64,000 nt of DNA. It comes from Eustoma russellianum (Eukaryota; Streptophyta; Magnoliopsida; Gentianales; Gentianaceae). Shown here one piece after another: positions 34,238 through 45,068 of the stretch. How positions within the stretch are numbered: position 1 is the stretch's first letter; the number at the start of each line of letters is the position of its first letter. The notes under the pieces are model-generated. The model had not been told where the DNA came from. It worked only from the letters and a program-made list of their open reading frames with translations, and ran no database searches. Both the position numbers and the translations under genes were made by a program. The stretch covers positions 21,672,106 to 21,736,105 of the forward strand of contig AP025067.1 in NCBI GenBank assembly GCA_036186865.1, given 5' to 3'.

Positions 34238-37200
34238 TACAATTCTTTATCATGGGTTGAATAATTTATGGAAGCTCCTTTCAATTTCTCACTAAAGTAG
34301 GCAACAGGTTTGTTACCTTGATGCAATACAACTCCAATGCCAACTCCACTGGCATCACATTCAACTTCAAACATTTCATCAAAGTTGGGCAATCTCAGGA
34401 TAGGTGCAGAAGTTAGACGTTTCTTAAGTTCCTCAAAGGCTTGTTGTTGTGATTCTCCCCATTCAAAACTTACATCTTTCTTGACTAACTCATTCAAGGG
34501 TGCAGCTATGGTAGAGAAATCCTTCACAAAACGTCTATAGAAGCTAGCTAATCCATGAAAACTCCTAACATCTCCAGCAGACTTAGGGGTTGGCCACTCA
34601 GTTATGGATTTAACTTTCTCTTGATCCATTTCAATTCCTTCAGCACTAATCACAAATCCTAAGAATGTAACCTTCTCCAGACAGAAAGAACACTTCTTGA
34701 AATTAGCATACAACTTTTCTTTCTGTAGGGTGACAAAAACAGCTCTAAGATGGATCAGATGTTCACTTAGGGTTTTGGAGTAGATAAGAATGTCATCAAA
34801 GTAAACTACTACAAATTTCCCTATGAATTCCCTTAAGACCTCATTCATTAACCTCATGAAAGTACTAGGGGCGTTGGTTAAACCAAAGGGCATAACTAAC
34901 CATTTGTACAATCCAAACTTAGTCCTAAAGGCAGTTTTCCATTCATCACCTTCCCTAATTCTCACTTGGAAATAACCTTGTTTAAGATCTACTTTGCTAA
35001 AGCATCTAGACCCATGTAACATATCCAACATGTCATCCAACCTAGGAATAGGGTATCTATACTTCACAGTGATCTTATTGATGGCTCTACAATCAGTACA
35101 CATTCTCCAAGTTCCATCTTTCTTAGGGACAATGATAACAGGAACAGTACAAGGACTCATACTCTCTTTTACTTTACCTTGGGTCAATAATTCCTCAACT
35201 TGTTTTTGGATTTCCTTAGTTTCCTCTGGATTGGCTCTATAGGCAGGTCTGTTTGGTAGAACAGCTCCTGGAATGAAATCTATTTGATGCTCAATGCCTC
35301 TTAGAGGTGGTAAACCTGGGGGGATCTCCTTCCGGAAACAAGCTAGAAAATTCTTGAAGTAAAGATGCAACTTCACTTGGTAAAGTAGATGGTATTTCAG
35401 ATGAAGAGAACACAGAGTTTCTTTGTAAAGCAAGATATAAACAGTTTTGTTTGAATTGATAGCATGGAATACCTCGCTTTGAGATGCAAAGAATGCACTT
35501 TTCTTAAGAGATGGTTTAGCAGAAACTTTGATTTCTTTTGGTTCAATTTTAAGATGAGAAGTTTTCAGTTGGTTTTCTTTGATGAAAATCCTTTCCAATT
35601 CCTTTTCTTTTGGATCATTATGGCTTTTTAACATTCGTTGTTGATCCTCAAAGACTTTGTGCGGGGGCAAGGCATTTAATTTGAACAGTTTGTTGTTTTG
35701 CCTAAAGGAATATCTATTCAGGTAACCATCATATGTAACCTTGTTGTCAAATTGCCACGGTCTACCTAATAAGATATGACTTGATTGCATAGGGGCTACA
35801 TCACATAACACCTCAGCAGAATACCCACCAATTGATAAAGGAACTAGGACTTGCTTTGTTACTTTAACTTCACCACACTCATTAAGCCACGTAAGTCTAT
35901 AAGGACGGGGGTGATTATTTAAAGGTAACTCAAGTTTCCTAACAAGTTCAAAACTTGCAACATTGGTACATGAACCGGAGTCAATGATTAAAGTGCAGAC
36001 TTTCTTTTTAACCATACAGTGAATGTGAAATATGTTCTCTCTTTGTATTTCAGGTTCTTCAGTTTTAACTTGGGCACTTAGAGATCGACGGACAACTAAG
36101 AACTCTTTTGCTTCACACTCATTAATCTCTTCACTAATCTCTTCTTCTTCCTCACATGTTTGTTCAATTTCATTGTTTTCTTCACTCTCCTCCAATTCTT
36201 CCTCAGAATAATACTCATTAGACTCTTCAATAAACAAGATGCGTTTAGGGTTGGAACATTGATTAGCAAAATGACCTTTTCCTAAGCATTTAAAACATTG
36301 AATATCACGAGTCTTAAAATTAGGCGTACCTTCCACCTTGGCTTTGCCTTTGTCAGGGATTGGAAGCTTTGGACGATTTTGGATGTTCTGGGTTGATTTT
36401 CCTTGGAATCCACGGCCTTGACCTTGTTGTGGACGGAAAGGCGTCCTGGGCTGTGTTCTAGGAAAACTCAAAGGATTAGTCCGAAAAGAAGGGTTAGAAG
36501 TTTTTACCTTCAATTGTCTTTCCACTTTCTCAGCAATGTGAACCATAGAAGCCAGATCAGAGTAAGGTGTAAGTTCCACCTTAAATGCAATTTCTTTGTT
36601 CAAACCAGCTAGAAATCTAGCCATTGTGGCTTCCTCAGCTTCTTCTATGTTAGCCCTGGTAAGCAGATGTTCTAATTCTTTATAAAATTCATCAACAGAT
36701 CTATTACCTTGAGAAAGTTGTTGCAATTTCTGGAAAATGCTTCTTTCATAGGAAGGAGATATGAAACTCTTCCTCATCTCTTGTTTCAGCTCGGACCAAG
36801 TAACAACAGGGGGCTGTCTTGTTCTTCTCCTGGTGTTCTTCAATTGTTCCCACCAAAGTAAAGCATAATCTACAAATTCAAAAGTTGCATACCGCACTTT
36901 GGCCAATTCAGAATATTTAGTGCAAGAATACATATGATCTACCTTTGTTTCCCATTGCAGATATGTTTCAGGATCACTTTTCCCTTGGAAGAGGGGGGTA
37001 TTGTCAGTTTAGTAGTAATGAACTCTTCTTCAAGATGTTCATCTCTATCAGGCTGACGTTCATCATACCGTTCTTCCGGATAGTGTTCTTCATTGTACTT
37101 AGGGAGATATTCAAATCTCTCCTCAAAAGAAATGTTCCTACGACCACCATTACTACCTCGACCTCTACCTCTACCTCTTTGTGATGTGACTTTTCTACGT

Positions 37201-37640
37201 TCAACATGAGACTCATTACCATAAGAGGTGCCTTCTTGAAAAGGTATACTAGGTTCCTTTTTGATCTGAGGTTGGCTATTCTACTTTGCTTATCCTTTGT
37301 TTGTTATCCTCTATGTCACTTCTCATTAAACCAAACTGATTAACAAGGAAAGTGAGTGTTTGCTGTATATTCTCTATGGTAACAGGGACTGGGGATGGGA
37401 CAGGAGTAGATGGGGACGGGGATGGTGCATTATCTTTCTGTTGGGACCCATGATTCAGAAAACAATCTCAAAAGCCAGTTAAAATATTGACAAGATGCAA
37501 ATACTCTACTTTATGTTGATAATTGTTTAAAACAGCAATTTGGACTTTTTCTCCTAAGGATTCAAGAAAATCACAGAAGTCAAATTGTTGTTCGGGCTGA
37601 ATGAAATCTACGGGGTTGTTTAAGACAATCCCTTAATTTA
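34111..37640 (-). pseudogene. Element D gag, protease, RT and partial RNase H
   Basis: The main frame (36933-34111, 940 codons) is open upstream to about 37280 without an ATG. Further gag N-terminal sequence (S-P-S-P-S-T-P-V-P region) lies in shifted frames back to about 37640. A gag domain is followed by the zinc knuckle C-F-K-C-L-G-K-G-H-F-A-N-Q-C at 36297-36256, then acidic E-rich sequence, protease D-S-G at 35982-35974, and RT with Y-F-D-D at 34803-34792. RNase H starts with E-C-D-A-S-G-V-G-I-G-V-V-L but after D-K-E-L-Y about 290 bp found in N is deleted, with loss of frame into integrase. D cannot make an active RNase H. Confidence 0.85.
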
Positions 37641-39222
37641 CTTTACAGCATATGCAATTATCAATTGAAGTAAAGTGAAAGTAAAAGCACACAAACAAAG
37701 TGTCAGCAAGGGTTTGCTTTAGAAACTTTCAATATTTCAAAACTACAACACTTTGGTTCTTTTGGGCACTTTCTTTCTTTTGAGCTTTGCACAGGAATTT
37801 CCCTTATGCAATTGTTTAATTTTGGGCTTTTCCTCACTTTTCTTTCTTGTGCAATTCTCTCTTGTCTTGCCTCTTACTTGTTGACAAATACTGGCTTTTC
37901 TCTCGTGTATTTCTCAATCAAGCTTAATTTTCTTTCTTGGGGGGGGGGGGTTTGCTTGATTGTTGTGAGACTACTCCTCACGGCCTACATGAGTCATTGC
38001 TCACGGCCTTTAATTGCACAAGGTTTGTTGTATTTGGAATTTGAAAGTTTCTCGTACACAACACGGCTAAACACTATGTACTGAGAATTCAATTCACAAT
38101 TACAACAAGTTCAAATTGAATATAGTGCAAGGTAAGTTCAGAAATTGATCTAAAACAACAATTGGATAGCTCTTTAACAGTGTGGGGCTTAAAAATTCCT
38201 AACTTCCAGGATGTATCTAAGTCCAACAAGTTGTTTGAAATAATTGAAATCAACAAAAAGATAAAGCTATTAGCATTCACCAAGATTTCAAATGAGCTTT
38301 AAAGAGTTGTTCTAAACACACGGTTTTGGGCAATTTGTCCTTTTTTTTCTTTTTCTGTTTTTGTTGCAAATGATATAACTAATCTTAAGATAGCTAAATG
38401 CAACTTAGTTGTTTCTAAATGCAATTATAAGGGCTGATTACTAAAACAACTAGTGGAAAACAGTTTAGGTGCAAACTAATCTAACTTGTTTTGTTTTGTT
38501 TTTAAGTTATCTATTCTACTTGTTTTTGTTTTGGTTTTCGTTTGTATGATGCAATCAGTTTCTAAACTAGATGGTACTAGATCCAAGTCTTTATGTTCTA
38601 CTTAACAAACGTATATCAACTAGAAATTAGGCAGCAAACTTGCTTAACTAAAACTTCTTTTTTGTTCTTAATTTTCGGATTCTCTTGGACTAAACTAAAC
38701 AACCAACTAAACCTTTAAACTATGTTGTAAACTAGTCTAACTAAGCTAAATAAGGCAGCAACTAAAACGTCTAAAACAGTTTGCACACAATTACTAAAAA
38801 CAGAATTTAACAACTTGATTACAACTAAACTATCAACTAATCTATTTTTGTGTTCAAAGTTTTCTGTTTTAAGGACTTAACTAAACTACCATTTAAACTT
38901 CTAGATTAGGACCTAATGAACATTCTCTAAGCTAGATTGAACAAGAACAACAAGTTTCACACGGTTTTGATCTAAACTACACAAACAGATTCTAATAACA
39001 CTTAAGTCTAGTCTAAGTTCTTTTTTGTGGTATTTTCGGTTTTGCTACTTAAAACTAACTTACCAAACTTTTGTAAACTAACTAATAAACACTTTAAAAC
39101 ATAAAGTAACTATCTAAATTAATAGATTCTAAATGGACAACAAAACAGTCTACTACACAGTTTTGGGCAGCATCATTGTTATGCAAGTTAAACAATGTAA
39201 ACATGAATAGAAGACTAACCAA
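37641..39222 (-). other. Element D leader
   Basis: AT-rich, no supported ORF; no copy of the 29-nt hairpin is seen, unlike the other families. A run of 11 G lies at 37940-37950. Many CTAAAC/AACTAA repeats are present. Confidence 0.6.
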
Positions 39223-39223
39223 A

Positions 39224-39235
39224 TCTCTGATACCA
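39224..39235 (-). other. Primer binding site of element D
   Basis: Minus strand TGGTATCAGAGA, two bases from the LTR end at 39238. Confidence 0.85.
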
Positions 39236-39237
39236 AT

Positions 39238-40426
39238 TGATGAGCCAAATAAAGGCTAGAAAAAAGTTCCAAGACTTTGTCTTCTATTCCAAACTGATTT
39301 GAACCTCGGCTATGGCAAAGAACATCACAATGACACCCCTTGAACTGTAACCGTTTGTTCTTGGCTCAATTTATACCAACACCTCTTCCTCTTTGGCATT
39401 CCAACACATCTAAAACCTCATTGAGACCCTAAGATGCTGTAAACCAAAATTGAAGTAAATACTAACAAGTTCTAGGCTTTGAACTTGAAAGAAACCGTTA
39501 GTGGTTTAAACTTCAATTAGAAAAGTTGAGAATTCCTTAAAGGAAAGTTTGATTGAAATGTTTTTGAAATTGTGTTCTCCTTGTACATTCAGGTTCCTAT
39601 GCTACTTATAACAAACGAAAATTACAAAGGTACAAGGTTTAAAGTACAAAGTACAAGACTAAAAAGAACATGCTTGCTTTTGAACAATTTTGGTTCCAAG
39701 AAAGCTGATTGCTTTGCCGTGCTTCCTTGGTTGTTTTCAGCCTTCTTTCTTGATCAATTTTGATTGGATAATACTTGGAGCATCTTGCTTTGAATTTGGC
39801 TTTGATTGGTTGTAAGTTTTGGCTTTGAATTTTCAAACCAATTAAGCTTAATCAGCCGTTTTTCTTCAAGGAGCTGATTGGATGAATCTTTGTGCAGCTT
39901 TCTTGCTTGTCTTCAACTTGATTTTGATTGGTTTGAACATTTGCAAGACTTCTTCCTATTGGTTAAAGCTTTGAGCAGCTTGTCCATCCTTGTTTGCGTG
40001 GAGAACAATTCTTGAATTTGACATGAGTGCTTGTCACCTCCTTGCTTGTAAGCTACTTGCTTATCACCTCCTTGCTTGGGCAAAAATTCAGGTTCTAATT
40101 GCATTTTCAAGCTAAGTACGTGTACCTGAAAGACAAGGCAATAATACAACACAAACTATCCTAAAACAAGGTTAACCAACCAACAATATTAAAAAGAACA
40201 ACTAAAGATATGTACAACATGTTTTTGATACAACTAGATCAAAGCTTGTATCATATAAACCCAATGGACATCATCTCTGCTTGGTTCATCCTCTTCATGG
40301 CTATAAAGAAATGATTCAACACAATGCAACAACTTCTTAGCCATACTCCTTGTTATGGGACCTGTGCGGGGCAGTGAGGTGTCATCATCAGTGTTTGTAT
40401 CCACAAGGTTAGGCTGTAGCTCATTA
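39238..40426 (-). repeat. Element D 5' LTR
   Basis: 1189 bp, matching 31823-33011. The outer terminus reads TAATGAGC on the minus strand in place of TGATGAGC (TCATTA for TCATCA on +), a change after insertion since integrase needs the intact end. Confidence 0.9.
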
Positions 40427-40431
40427 TTATC
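40427..40431. other. Target-site duplication of D, right
   Basis: TTATC, pair of 31818-31822. O leader sequence resumes immediately after. Confidence 0.9.
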
Positions 40432-40567
40432 CAAGAAGCAAAGTGGTAAGAGAGTGGAAAGAAGAGAAAGTGGAGTGTCCATAGTTTGTTTTTACTAATC
40501 CCTTAACGTTTGCTTGTCTTTGTGTTAGTTTGATTCTTTCCTTTTTTTGTTTCATTCCTTAGATAAA

Positions 40568-41120
40568 ATGGAGAGCAGCAATCATTCCGCTTCTAGCAAG
40601 TCAAAGGAGGCTGAAACTGTTGACAACACAACAACAAATGTTGGAGATGTTAAAGAAACTCATGCATGACAACGAAGTAATCAAACATCGCTTGGAAGAT
40701 GTTGAATGGAGCTACAAGACAAGTGATGGCCAGGGCACAAGTAGGGCCGTTCCCATGCCACCATCAAGGCGCCATCGACCAGAAGAAGTTGAGGACGACA
40801 ACCTTAGACCACCACACATCAAGGCAAGAAGGTTTGTTCCCCCCACACAACCGAGAAGGTAAGCTCCAAGAAGGTACAATGATGATTAAATTCCATTTGA
40901 GCATGATGATTCTGACTTTGATGACCACCCTCCCCGTGGTTACCAAAGACGCCAAAATCCCCTTTTCCCGCAAGATGACGATTTTCTCAAAACCAAAATA
41001 AATATTCCCATGTTTTATGGTAAAAGTAATGCGGAGGAATATTTAGAATGGGAAACGAAAGTGGATTTGATCTTTTCTTGTACCAATTACAGTGAATTAC
41101 AAAAAGTGAGGTACGCTTCT
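40568..41120 (+). pseudogene. Element O gag, 5' part
   Basis: The ATG at 40568 gives M-E-S-S-N-H-S-A-S-S-K, as in N gag. A 2-base loss near 40628 shifts the frame; stops lie at 40860-40862 and 40887-40889. The gag domain continues to V-R-Y-A-S where N is inserted at 41120/41121. The remainder resumes at 52521. Confidence 0.85.
41116..41120. other. Target-site duplication of N, left
   Basis: CTTCT, repeated at 52516-52520. It also occurs at 51056-51060 inside the structure, as part of an 11-bp copied flank. Confidence 0.9.
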
Positions 41121-41382
41121 TGATGAGGATCAAGGGTCCGATGAGGATCAAGGGCCCCGTCAAGAGGTCAAAGGTCCTATGACAAGAAGTAGGGCAAAGG
41201 AACTTTGTCATCAAGTTGCCACATTCTTGTACAAGCATGTTCAAGATGAACCTAAGACTCCTTGGGTTCATTTCATTGAACCTTCAACTTGAGCATGTAT
41301 CACATGCACGTCTACACTCTCTGTTTGTTTGGATTTTATTTTGTGTGGTGTGATCTTAGTTTTATGTATTTGCTTTGTAGGT

Positions 41383-41522
41383 AATGTTTCAAGAGAATGT
41401 TTCAAAAGAATGTTTCAAGAGAATGTTTCAAAAGAATGTTTCAAGAGAATGTTTGAAGGGAATGTTGAAGAGAATGTTTCAAGAGAATGTTTCAAGAGAA
41501 TATTCGAAGAGAATGTTTGTCT
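41383..41522 (+). repeat. 13-bp tandem repeat array in N LTR1
   Basis: About ten units of AATGTTTCAAGAG or AATGTTTCAAAAG with minor changes, one unit 12 bp. Frame-independent short ORFs here are repeat artefacts. Confidence 0.85.
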
Positions 41523-42234
41523 ATGCTAAGACAAATTCAAAGGTGTCCAAGATAGAATCTCTTGATCAAGTTGAAATCAAAATCATCTCCATTATCCACA
41601 AGTGGGGGGCGGCCATGCTTAAAACAAATGGATAATGATCAATTGAGTTTAAATTCAAAGCTAGGCTTGAATTTAAAATTCAACCTTAATTTGAATTCAA
41701 TCTCAATCAATTGGAGACTTAAAGTTCAAGAGGATTTCAGCCTAATCTACGTCCACTCCAAACGCCAACATGAAGTCAAATTTGAAGGATAACAAAGATG
41801 AGATGACAATTCAAATTTGAATCCAAGTTTAAATTCAAGTTCAAGTTAAACTCAATCTCCAACCAGCATTTGAATTCAACATCTCAACCATTTGAAGACA
41901 TCTCACACGCCTTGCTTCCACATGCCAACTTGCAGATAAGAAAAGGATGGGATCATAATTCAAAGATTGAATTCAAGTTTGAAGTCAAATTGAATCCAAT
42001 CTTCAACTAGCCTTTGAATTCAAGTTCAACCACTTCATCTACATCTCCAACGCCAATTTCATCACCAAACATGACCAGATTCATTGAAGATAACATCTTG
42101 CAAGCATTTCAAGTTTTAGCTAGAATTATCTTAGTTTTAATTTTCAAGCAAAGTTCAAATTTAAACATTTGTTAGATAGCTTTATTTGAATTATCTCTAG
42201 CCATTTCAAGCTAAAGGGGGACGTCTCTTAGGCC

Positions 42235-42242
42235 TATAAATA
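42235..42242 (+). promoter_or_regulatory. TATA box of N LTR1
   Basis: TATAAATA preceded by GGCC and followed by GACCCC. Transcription would start about 30 bp downstream, defining the R region. Confidence 0.7.
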
Positions 42243-42591
42243 GACCCCTTTGGCTGGTTGTAAACTCACCTTTTGATGAATAACAATTCTTGATATTTCA
42301 TTCACTTTGTGTGATACATTGTTTTCTTGGTTTTGCATTAAAAACCTAGGTTGAGATCCTTCAAAGTTGAGCATATTGAAGGTGTTGCCATTGCTTAAAG
42401 GTGCCGTCCAGGAGGGCCATATTGGTTTGCCTGATCAACGACCATCTTGAAGTGTTGGTCTTGCTCATTCTTAATCCATACGTTTTTATTCATTAAGGAA
42501 ACAAGGGGAAGTCTTCTTCCTTGTGCCTAACCCTTGTGAAGGACGTTTGGAAGGTGGAATTGTTGGAGCCCACGAGTTGCACGCATCAAAT

Positions 42592-42603
42592 TGGTATCAG
42601 AGA
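42592..42603 (+). other. Primer binding site of N
   Basis: TGGTATCAGAGA three bases after LTR1. Confidence 0.9.
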
Positions 42604-44298
42604 ACAGGTTACTCTATTCCACCATCTATCATTTCCTTTTCGTTTGAGTCTAGTCATTTCAAGTCAGTTGTGTCCTTCTTCTACTCCTCCCTCTACACGC
42701 CATTTGTCTTGCATCTCATTCATTCAAAAAAAAACGTCCAAAACAAAAAAAAACATTGCTTTGATTCCTTACACGTTGCTGCATTTTGCTTTTCATCATT
42801 CAAGTGTCATTTCCTTTATTTCTTTTTCGCACCACAATCTGATTTTGAGTCGTTCAAACTTGAACAAATTAGGATTCGTTGCATTTTAGGTTACATTCAG
42901 CTTTCTTTAAAATAGTCCAACCATCAGCCTATAAAGCTACCTCGGTTTCAAATTATCTTGTTGCTACCGAAGCTTTTAGTTGGTGATGATTGTATGCATC
43001 TTATGATTCGCATTGTGATTGACTTCATGCTATAAATCTAGTAATCCTACGTGTGCTTGTCTTCACAACCCATTTGCAACACCAACCAAACTCAAAAAAA
43101 AAAAATTAAACCAGCCCCACCCCCCCACGGCCCAACCAGCCCCACCCCAACCCATCCCTAAAACTCACCAACCTGATCCCAAATAACCCTATTTACACCC
43201 CAAACAAAAAGCCCCAAACCAATTTTATCAAATACAATCAGATTCTAAAGATCTCAATTCATTCAAATAAACTCTAACCCTAGAATTTGAATTTTGTTCA
43301 AATTCTGTCCCAAACCAGCCAATACCCAAATTGACCACATCAATCATCAATTACCAACACAAATAGCCCATCTACAACGCCCATTCCGTTCCTACAACCC
43401 CATTCCGCAAATTCCCAAACCGTTCAAAAAAAACCCTAAATCAAAAAAAAAACCCTACCCCTACCCCAATCGGCCTTACCCAATTTCCCTCACCTTCCAA
43501 GGTCAATTTTGTTGCAAGTCCAAGATACAAATTGCATTTTAAATACATTGCACTATTCTGTCCAAAAACACAAGTGCTAAGTGCAAAACAAATGAAATCC
43601 CAATTCTGCCCTTAGTCAAACAAAAAAAAGGAGAATCTGAACCTTGCTCAATTGAAATAGAAAGGAAGAAAAAGAAAAACAAAAGAACAAGAGCAAAGAA
43701 AAAGGGCAAAACATTTGTGCATTGCGTGGAAATTTTTTGGTACGACTTGCAAACCTTGGATACCATATTACCCACATTGCCGTCCCCTATACCCAATTCT
43801 CCAACTCTTGATCTTCTTGAACCAATCACACATTTGGTTGCTCGATTGTTGCATGACTTGAACCATTTTGTGGATAGTAAATGCATAGAATCAAAATTAA
43901 CTAAAGATTGCCCACGGCAACCCTTAGTTCATCTTTGGTTCAGCCTTATACATCAACTTTGGTTGCTTATTTTCTTTGAATCTTAGTAGAAAGTTCAAGT
44001 TTGAATTCATTTCAATTGATTCTACTTTGATACTAATTGGTGTAACTTGAAAGCAAAGAGGAAGAAACACGTGGAGAACATTGTGATTGGAAGAAGCCTT
44101 GCAATACACTTCCTTATTGATCGCTTTGAGACTTCTTAACTTCAGGTTATCCAAGAACCAAAGTGGTAAGAGAGTGGAAAGAATAGAAAGCGGAGTGTTC
44201 ATAGTTTATTTTTTTTACTAATCCCTTAACGTTTGTTTGTCTTTGTGTTAGTTTGCTTCTTTCTTTTTCCCTTTGTTTTCGTTAATTCCTTAGGTACA
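42604..44298 (+). other. Element N leader
   Basis: Untranslated. It has GTTGCTACCGAAGC near 42960, CCCTAA-rich and C-rich sequence (43130-43460), and the hairpin at 43900-43928. Its first part recurs at 50457-51049. Confidence 0.85.
43900..43928 (+). promoter_or_regulatory. Conserved leader hairpin, copy 6
   Basis: Arm ACTAAAGATTGCC, loop CAC, arm GGCAACCCTTAGT, eleven of 13 pairs, about 370 nt before the gag ATG. This is the best-preserved copy in the youngest element. Confidence 0.7.
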
Positions 44299-45042
44299 AT
44301 GGCCAGCAGCAATCATTCCGCATCTAGTAAGTCAAAAGAGGCCGAAACTGTTGACAACACCCAACAACAAATGCTGGAGATGCTTAAGAAACTCATGCAT
44401 GACAATGAGATAATTAAGCATCGCTTGGAAGACGTGGAGCGAAGCTATAAAACAAGTGATGGCCAAGGAACAAGCAGGGCCGTTCCACCACCACAACCAA
44501 GGCGCCATCCTCCAGAAGAAGTTGAGGACGATAACATTCGACCCCCACATACCAAAGCAAGACGGTTTGCTCCTCCTACACAAGCAAGAAGGTACGCTCC
44601 AAGAAGGTACAATGATGATTACATTCCCTTTGAGCATGATGATTATGACTTTGATGACCACCATCCTCGTGGTTACCAAAGACGCCAAAATCCCCTTTTC
44701 CCGCAAGATGACGATTTTCTCAAAACCAAAATAAGTATTCCCACGTTTTATGGTAAAAGTAATGCGGAGGAATATTTAGAATGGGAAACGAAAGTGGATT
44801 TGATCTTTTCTTGTACCAATTATAGTGAATTGCAAAAAGTGAGGTATGCTTCCATTGAATTTTCTGGTTATGCACTTAATTGGTGGACGAATTTGTGTCG
44901 AAATAGAACTAAGACGAGACAACCCCCAATCGCAACTTGGGAAGAAATGAAGTTTGAAATGCGACAACGTTTTATTCCAAACAATTATGAGAGTTCTGTT
45001 TTCACGAGTTTGCATAACTACGACAAGGTTCCAAAAGTGTAG
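44299..45042 (+). pseudogene. Element N gag, N-terminal and capsid part
   Basis: I choose ATG 44299 (M-A-S-S-N-H-S-A-S-S-K), which matches the O gag start and follows the leader; an upstream in-frame ATG at 44233 gives a hydrophobic stretch absent from relatives. The sequence has a helical E-T-V-D-N-T-Q-Q-Q-M-L-E segment, a basic/aromatic R-R-Y-A-P-R-R-Y-N-D-D-Y segment, then the gag domain (T-F-Y-G-K-S-N-A-E-E-Y-L-E-W). One base is missing near 45018 relative to O, so the frame ends at 45042. The rest of gag is in the next frame from 45048 on. Confidence 0.88.
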
Positions 45043-45068
45043 ACGAGTATTATAAAGAGTTAGAAATT

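Larger units (their letters stand above)
31823..40426 (-). mobile_element. Element D, Ty3/Gypsy, complete but defective, minus strand
   Basis: 8604 bp with both LTRs (1189 bp each), primer site, leader, gag-pol and purine tract, flanked by TTATC duplications and inserted into the leader of O. LTRs differ at about nine sites by eye, so insertion is recent relative to O. Sequence is clearly diverged from the A/C/N/O group throughout pol. The polyprotein frame continues about 190 bp into the 3' LTR. Confidence 0.92.
41121..42588 (+). repeat. Element N LTR1 (5' LTR)
   Basis: 1468 bp, TGATGAGGATCAAGG...GCACGCATCA. It opens with two copies of an 18-bp unit. It encodes the G-P-M-T-R-S-R-A-K-E-L-C-H-Q tail near 41176. 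Then follow a 13-bp tandem array, a palindrome-rich U3, the TATA box and the U5 block with GTCCAGGAGGGCC near 42406. Confidence 0.92.

Noticed and set aside
41329..41635. ORFs of 66-97 codons with N-V-S-R-E-C-F-K repeats in the N LTRs
   Set aside because: They are translations of the 13-bp tandem array within the LTR and occur in two frames at once.
42523..42915. Leader ORFs of 120-130 codons just after LTR1 (also at 50391)
   Set aside because: They span the LTR end and the primer site, so they cannot be real coding sequence of a transcript starting in R.
43539..43886. 115-codon minus-strand ORF in the N leader with a hydrophobic F-rich stretch
   Set aside because: It is antisense to an A-rich leader; phenylalanine runs come from poly-A tracts.
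44233..44298. Upstream ATG for N gag giving a hydrophobic start
   Set aside because: It lies in leader sequence; O and A gag start at the position equivalent to 44299.
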